Shown here one piece after another: positions 40,882 to 43,479 of a stretch of DNA of 43,479 nucleotides (positions within the stretch are counted from its first letter, which is position 1; each line of letters begins with the position of its first letter). Under the pieces are notes generated by a model, which was not told the DNA's origin, searched no databases, and saw only the letters and a list, made by a program, of their open reading frames with translations. The position numbers and the translations under genes were made by a program. This DNA is from Planococcus salinarum (GTDB taxonomy: Bacteria; Bacillota; Bacilli; Bacillales_A; Planococcaceae), in contig NZ_VIFV01000028.1 in assembly GCF_007004625.1 (NCBI RefSeq), positions 1 to 43,479 of the forward strand, given 5' to 3'.

Positions 40882-41775
40882 ATGGGAACGTTATTTTTAT
40901 CCGGTGGCGGAGACAAAGAACATACCGAAAAGTTCGATGCGGAGTTTAGAGAGTGGGTTGGCCAAACGAAGCCGCTATTGTATATTCCGATTGCGATGGA
41001 CGGTCTGATTCCGTACGCCGATTGCCTTCAATGGATGCGGGAAGTCTTCCAGCCGCTCGGCATCAACGACATTGTCATGTGGACCGATCTTCATCGGAAA
41101 TCTGCGGCTGACTTGCAGCAATTTTCGGGCGTCTATATCGGCGGGGGAAACACGTTTCATTTATTGCATGAAATGCGCAGCTCCGGATTTGATGCGGTCC
41201 TGGAAGAATACATAAAAGGCGGTGGCGTGGTTTACGGCGGGAGCGCCGGCGCCATCGTACTCGGTTCGAACATTCTGACCAGTGCGCACCTCGATGAAAA
41301 TGAGGTGGGCGTACAGGACTTCAGCGGGCTGGATGTGCTCGACGGCCTGGCGGTATGGTGCCATTATGAAAGGGAAAACGATGAATTGATTTTGCGTTAT
41401 ATCAGTGAATGTGAAACGCCGGTCATCGCGTTGCCGGAGGAAAGCGGCGCGTATTTTCAGGATGGGCACATCAAAGTGACGGGCACGAAGCCGGCGTATT
41501 TGTTTATTGGCGAGGATAAAGTCGAGCTGCAGCCGGGTGTCGAATTCAACGTGAGCGGTTCGGCCGATTACGACGGAGCGGCCATCTTCGGAGACAGGCA
41601 GCCATTCAACGACGCGGTCGGGCACATGCAAAGCATCGAAGGGTATCCAGGCGCAGGGGATTATAAAAACCTGGAGACAATGCCGAAGCCGCTTCAGATT
41701 GTCGGGTATCTTTTCGTGGGCATTATGGCGCTCTTGTTGGTATCGATCGCGGTGGTGGGCTGGGTCCTGCAATAG
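40882..41775 (+). CDS. S51 (peptidase E/cyanophycinase-like) protein with C-terminal membrane helix
   Basis: The first 200 residues form the S51 fold: LFLSGGGDKEHTEKFD, LLYIPIAMDG, YIGGGNTFHLLHEM and the nucleophile in VYGGSAGAIVLG (Ser121). A 70-residue extension (about 205-270) leads to one membrane helix (about 275-296, IVGYLFVGIMALLLVSIAVV). Peptidase E normally ends without a membrane tail and cleaves aspartyl dipeptides. The enzyme domain would be cytoplasmic if the tail is a C-terminal anchor. I chose the ATG at 40882 (GGTGGGG upstream) over an earlier ATG overlapping the Nudix gene. Confidence 0.85.
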   Translation: MGTLFLSGGGDKEHTEKFDAEFREWVGQTKPLLYIPIAMDGLIPYADCLQWMREVFQPLGINDIVMWTDLHRKSAADLQQFSGVYIGGGNTFHLLHEMRSSGFDAVLEEYIKGGGVVYGGSAGAIVLGSNILTSAHLDENEVGVQDFSGLDVLDGLAVWCHYERENDELILRYISECETPVIALPEESGAYFQDGHIKVTGTKPAYLFIGEDKVELQPGVEFNVSGSADYDGAAIFGDRQPFNDAVGHMQSIEGYPGAGDYKNLETMPKPLQIVGYLFVGIMALLLVSIAVVGWVLQ

Positions 41776-41780
41776 GGCTG

Positions 41781-41808
41781 AAGGGACGGCGTAGAGCCGT
41801 CCTTTTTT
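41781..41808 (+). terminator. Terminator of the S51 peptidase gene
   Basis: AAGGGACGGC pairs with GCCGTCCTTT around GTAGA and ends in a T-run, 5 bases after the stop codon. Confidence 0.9.
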
Positions 41809-41835
41809 GAATGGAATAAAAAATGGGGAATCGCC

Positions 41836-41889
41836 AGTTGGGCATAAAACACAGGAAGTTGGGCATAAACGGATCAAGTTGGGAGTAAA
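41836..41889 (+). repeat. Phased repeat cluster G: three AGTTGGGCATAAA-type units
   Basis: Units at 41836, 41857 and 41877 (steps 21 and 20): AGTTGGGCATAAA twice, then AGTTGGGAGTAAA. These are the same cores as clusters A and B some 38 kb away. It lies 28 bases after the S51 terminator in a 350-base gap shared with cluster H. Confidence 0.92.
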
Positions 41890-41988
41890 AAAGATTTGTT
41901 CGCAAAATGTGTTCGCGAGCGGATCAATTTCACTCAGCAGCGGCCTGCTGCCGGCAATCTATACAGCCCCACCAGCGTCAGATTAGCC

Positions 41989-42065
41989 AGTTGATCGTAT
42001 TTGAGCCAAAGTTGATCGTATTTCGCATAAAGTTGATCGTATTTCATGCGAAGTTGATCGTAAAT
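41989..42065 (+). repeat. Phased repeat cluster H: four AGTTGATCGTATTT units, exact 21-nt period
   Basis: Units at 41989, 42010, 42031 and 42052, exactly 21 bases apart. The core is AGTTGATCGTATTT (last copy ends AAAT). The 7-base spacers are GAGCCAA, CGCATAA and CATGCGA. The head AGTTG is shared with cluster G, the tail GTATTT with D and E. Cluster G is 100 bases before it in the same gap. Confidence 0.95.
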
Positions 42066-42125
42066 CGAAAAAGCATAAACCCGAGTACACTTCGGCGGCC
42101 ACCCCTGCCCTATGAGGAGGAAGAA

Positions 42126-42230
42126 ATGAAAATCAGAAAAGCGACTTTAGCCGATGCGAGAGGGATCACCTTGACCGAAATCGCATACGGCTGGCAAGAT
42201 TGCCGCCATTTGCAAAAACAGCTTTCATAA
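42126..42230 (+). pseudogene. N-terminal fragment of a GNAT acetyltransferase gene
   Basis: The frame MKIRKATLADARGITLTEIA ends after 34 codons (YGWQDCRHLQKQLS, then TAA). MKIRKATLADARGI is a classic start of GNAT N-acetyltransferases, which are about 150 residues. GAGGAGG precedes the ATG. The rest of a GNAT domain is not seen downstream, so the gene is a remnant, possibly truncated by events that placed the repeat clusters and small genes here. Confidence 0.6.
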
Positions 42231-42358
42231 AAAGAGTTATTCGAAATAAATATAAAAGGGATATTTTTACTGTTTTGTTATGTTGCCATTTTAGACAGCA
42301 ACCTGAGCCAGCCATTGAAGCAGGGATTCAAAAACTGGGTATTAAACGAGGTGATTTC

Positions 42359-42544
42359 ATGATTGGCACGTTTTTTAGTTATTTTGTTGTCTTTTTTATT
42401 GTGGCACGGCTTGTTAGCCTCACCGGCAAGCTGGACTGGATGCCAACTCTAAAAAACTCTGTAAAACACGATGCGATCTTGGCTGCAGTTTTTTCACTGG
42501 TCGTGGCCATAATCATTGCGAGTGATTGGATCAATTTCACTTAG
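42359..42544 (+). CDS. Small two-helix membrane protein, unknown function
   Basis: A 61-residue protein (MIGTFFSYFVVFFIVARLVS, then KHDAILAAVFSLVVAIIIAS) with two hydrophobic helices and a short polar middle. ACGAGGTG lies 5-8 bases before the ATG at 42359. The frame is open further upstream (to 42200), but that part shows no hydrophobic or conserved pattern. No family recognised. Confidence 0.6.
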   Translation: MIGTFFSYFVVFFIVARLVSLTGKLDWMPTLKNSVKHDAILAAVFSLVVAIIIASDWINFT

Positions 42545-42597
42545 CGCGCATTGACTCATGGGTTTATTGAAATAAATACATACAAGGAGGGAGACCG

Positions 42598-42822
42598 ATG
42601 AAAGCATCGCTTATCACGATTGTGCTGTTTTACATCATCGTCTTTGTAATCGGCGTTACCTTGCAGGACATTATTTTTCCGTGGGGTGGCGTAGCAGAAA
42701 CCCATCTCAAACCGATTTACATGGGACTGATCGTATTAAGTGGCCTGATTGTCGGCTGCACGGTGTATCTGGCGGATGAGCTGAAAGGAAATAAAGGCGG
42801 AAGCGTGAAAGCGGAGGAGTAA
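42598..42822 (+). CDS. Small two-helix membrane protein, unknown function
   Basis: A 74-residue protein with two membrane helices (about 5-23 and 40-58: LITIVLFYIIVFVIGVTL and IYMGLIVLSGLIVGCTVYLA), a WGGVAETHLK loop and a charged tail (KGNKGGSVKAEE). AAGGAGGGAG precedes the ATG at 42598 strongly. It follows the previous small membrane gene in 53 bases and may be cotranscribed. No family recognised. Confidence 0.72.
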   Translation: MKASLITIVLFYIIVFVIGVTLQDIIFPWGGVAETHLKPIYMGLIVLSGLIVGCTVYLADELKGNKGGSVKAEE

Positions 42823-42874
42823 ACAGCTGCGGCAAAGCCATGCAGACCAGAGGGAGAGAGCAGTGGGGAAAGGC

Positions 42875-42968
42875 TGAGCGCGGATAAATTTTTCTGAACG
42901 CGGATAAATCTGCTTGAACGCGGAAAAATCTCCTGAACGCGGAAAAAATCCTCCGAACGCGGATATCC
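42875..42968 (+). repeat. Phased repeat cluster I: five TGAACGCGGATAAAT-type units, 19-20-nt period
   Basis: Units at 42875, 42895, 42915, 42934 and 42954 (steps 20, 20, 19, 20). The core is TGAACGCGGATAAAT with tail variants AAAAAT, AAAAAAT and ATATCC. It resembles cluster C read on the minus strand (TGAACGTNGATAT). A palindromic element follows 106 bases later. Confidence 0.93.
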
Positions 42969-43058
42969 GGATTCAGCCAGATTTCCCATTACACAAATAC
43001 TGCAAAATGATCGATATCTCATCCAAACATCCACACTCACAGCAAAAAAACCAAAAAT

Positions 43059-43106
43059 CCAAAGCCAAATGGCTGCTTTTCGCAGGCGAAAAGCGAAAAA
43101 ACCAAC
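43059..43106 (+). repeat. Palindromic element, copy 3 (after cluster I)
   Basis: CCAAAGCCAAATGGCT is followed by GCTTTTCGCAGGCGAAAAGC (43075-43094) and GAAAAAACC. It has the same order and orientation relative to its cluster as copies 1 and 2. Confidence 0.9.
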
Positions 43107-43110
43107 ATAA

Positions 43111-43159
43111 ACTCAAAAACCCCGCTCAGGTGACTGTCACCTGAGCGGGGTTTTTGAGT
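43111..43159. terminator. Perfect 24-bp inverted repeat, bidirectional terminator
   Basis: The arm at 43111-43134 (begins ACTCAAAAACCCCGCTCAGG) is the exact reverse complement of 43136-43159, with one base between. A- and T-runs within the arms make it a terminator in both directions, between the small membrane gene and the transposase gene. Its length and perfection are unusual. Confidence 0.88.
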
Positions 43160-43271
43160 TTGGAGAGAAAGCTCAGGCTTTCGGTCAACCCAAGTTTATA
43201 TGTTATTAGATATTTGTTGAAAATAGTAAAAATATTAAATAAAAATGTAATTTTTTATATATTTCCGTTTG

Positions 43272-43479
43272 TCAATTTAAGCTAGACAGATCGACTCCAT
43301 TCAGGTGACTCAAAAATGCTTCCAGAGGTGTACGATAATCCAGCGACTTCCATGGGATGTTATTTCGTTTGTCGGCCACCGTAGAAACGAACGGTTGATC
43401 CACCTGGTTGAAGTCCATTTCCTTTGGCAGACCGTCTTTTCGAAGGAGACCATTGGAATTTTCATTCAAGGCACGCTGG
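43272..43479 (-). CDS. IS30-family transposase, C-terminal part (runs off the window)
   Basis: The minus-strand frame is open to the window edge and reads QRALNENSNGLLRKDGLPKE, then TVADKRNNIPWKSLDYRTPL, EAFLSHLN, ending at 43272. QRxxNENxNGLLR followed by the (N)RPRKTLxxxTPxE-type segment is the conserved end of IS30 transposases, including the catalytic Glu in NENSNG. Only 68 residues are in the window. It is not possible to say whether the element is complete; about 20-60 bases after the stop an inverted repeat end would be expected near 43220-43265, but I cannot identify it without its partner. Confidence 0.8.
   Translation of the reverse strand, partial: QRALNENSNGLLRKDGLPKEMDFNQVDQPFVSTVADKRNNIPWKSLDYRTPLEAFLSHLNGVDLSSLN

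Overview
The window reads as chromosome from a low-to-mid G+C Gram-positive bacterium of the Bacillota. Reasons: a class III (Fbp-type) fructose-1,6-bisphosphatase, a tRNA(Trp)-type T-box leader, a yybP-ykoY manganese riboswitch, Zur boxes in front of zinc-free ribosomal protein paralogues, strong AGGAGG ribosome binding sites and many small lipoproteins. Protein style and gene set suggest Planococcaceae (Planococcus, Planomicrobium or Sporosarcina-like). That placement is inference from memory, not from a search.

Layout. 0-0.13 kb: last codons of a group II intron reverse transcriptase and intron domains V/VI. 0.15-3.2 kb: GAF-STAS protein (-) and fbp (+). 3.2-4.3 kb: repeat clusters and two small membrane proteins. 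4.4-5.4 kb: ECF sigma/anti-sigma pair (-). 5.6-9.5 kb: lipoprotein, DUF421 protein, MFS transporter (-), nucleotidyltransferase and a 39-residue protein. 9.5-11 kb: MerR/TipAS regulator driving a VC0807-type membrane gene with an internal TGA. 11.2-16.3 kb: hypothetical and small membrane proteins and an AlkD-like repair protein; three genes here have AUN codons as their best starts. 16.6-19.9 kb: zinc-limitation island (COG0523 GTPase, L33, S14, an unknown gene, an FAD protein). 20-25.6 kb: tightly coupled operon of GntR, Fe-alcohol dehydrogenase, ThDP enzyme, BASS transporter and SDR. 25.7-28.1 kb: T-box-controlled trpE-trpG. 28.3-32 kb: M1-like peptidase, lipoprotein, exported protein, SRPBCC protein. 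32-36 kb: metal-transport block (MerR, two CNNM/CorC proteins, Mn riboswitch and TerC). 36-38.4 kb: repeat-rich gap, then an ECF sigma gene broken by TAA and an anti-sigma protein carrying a degenerate signal-peptidase domain. 38.5-42.8 kb: PepF-like peptidase, Nudix hydrolase, membrane-tailed S51 peptidase, GNAT fragment, two small membrane proteins. 43.3 kb to end: C-terminus of an IS30-type transposase. Mobile elements therefore bound both ends.

The most unusual signal lies between genes. Nine intergenic clusters (39 units) each hold 3-5 copies of a 10-15 nt core repeated at a 19-21 nt period, with 7-11 nt spacers of conserved length but little conserved sequence. The core differs between loci, but most read as a specific head followed by a short A/T tail. 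Four clusters are followed, in the same orientation, by a short palindromic element (three near-identical copies and one diverged). Because the period is 20 in some clusters and 21 in others, coding does not explain it. I do not recognise a described system of this kind.

Other points: two CNNM genes share a Shine-Dalgarno/hairpin/start arrangement with identical spacing; two genes are interrupted by single in-frame stops; and an anti-sigma protein has a signal-peptidase fold that lacks both catalytic residues.
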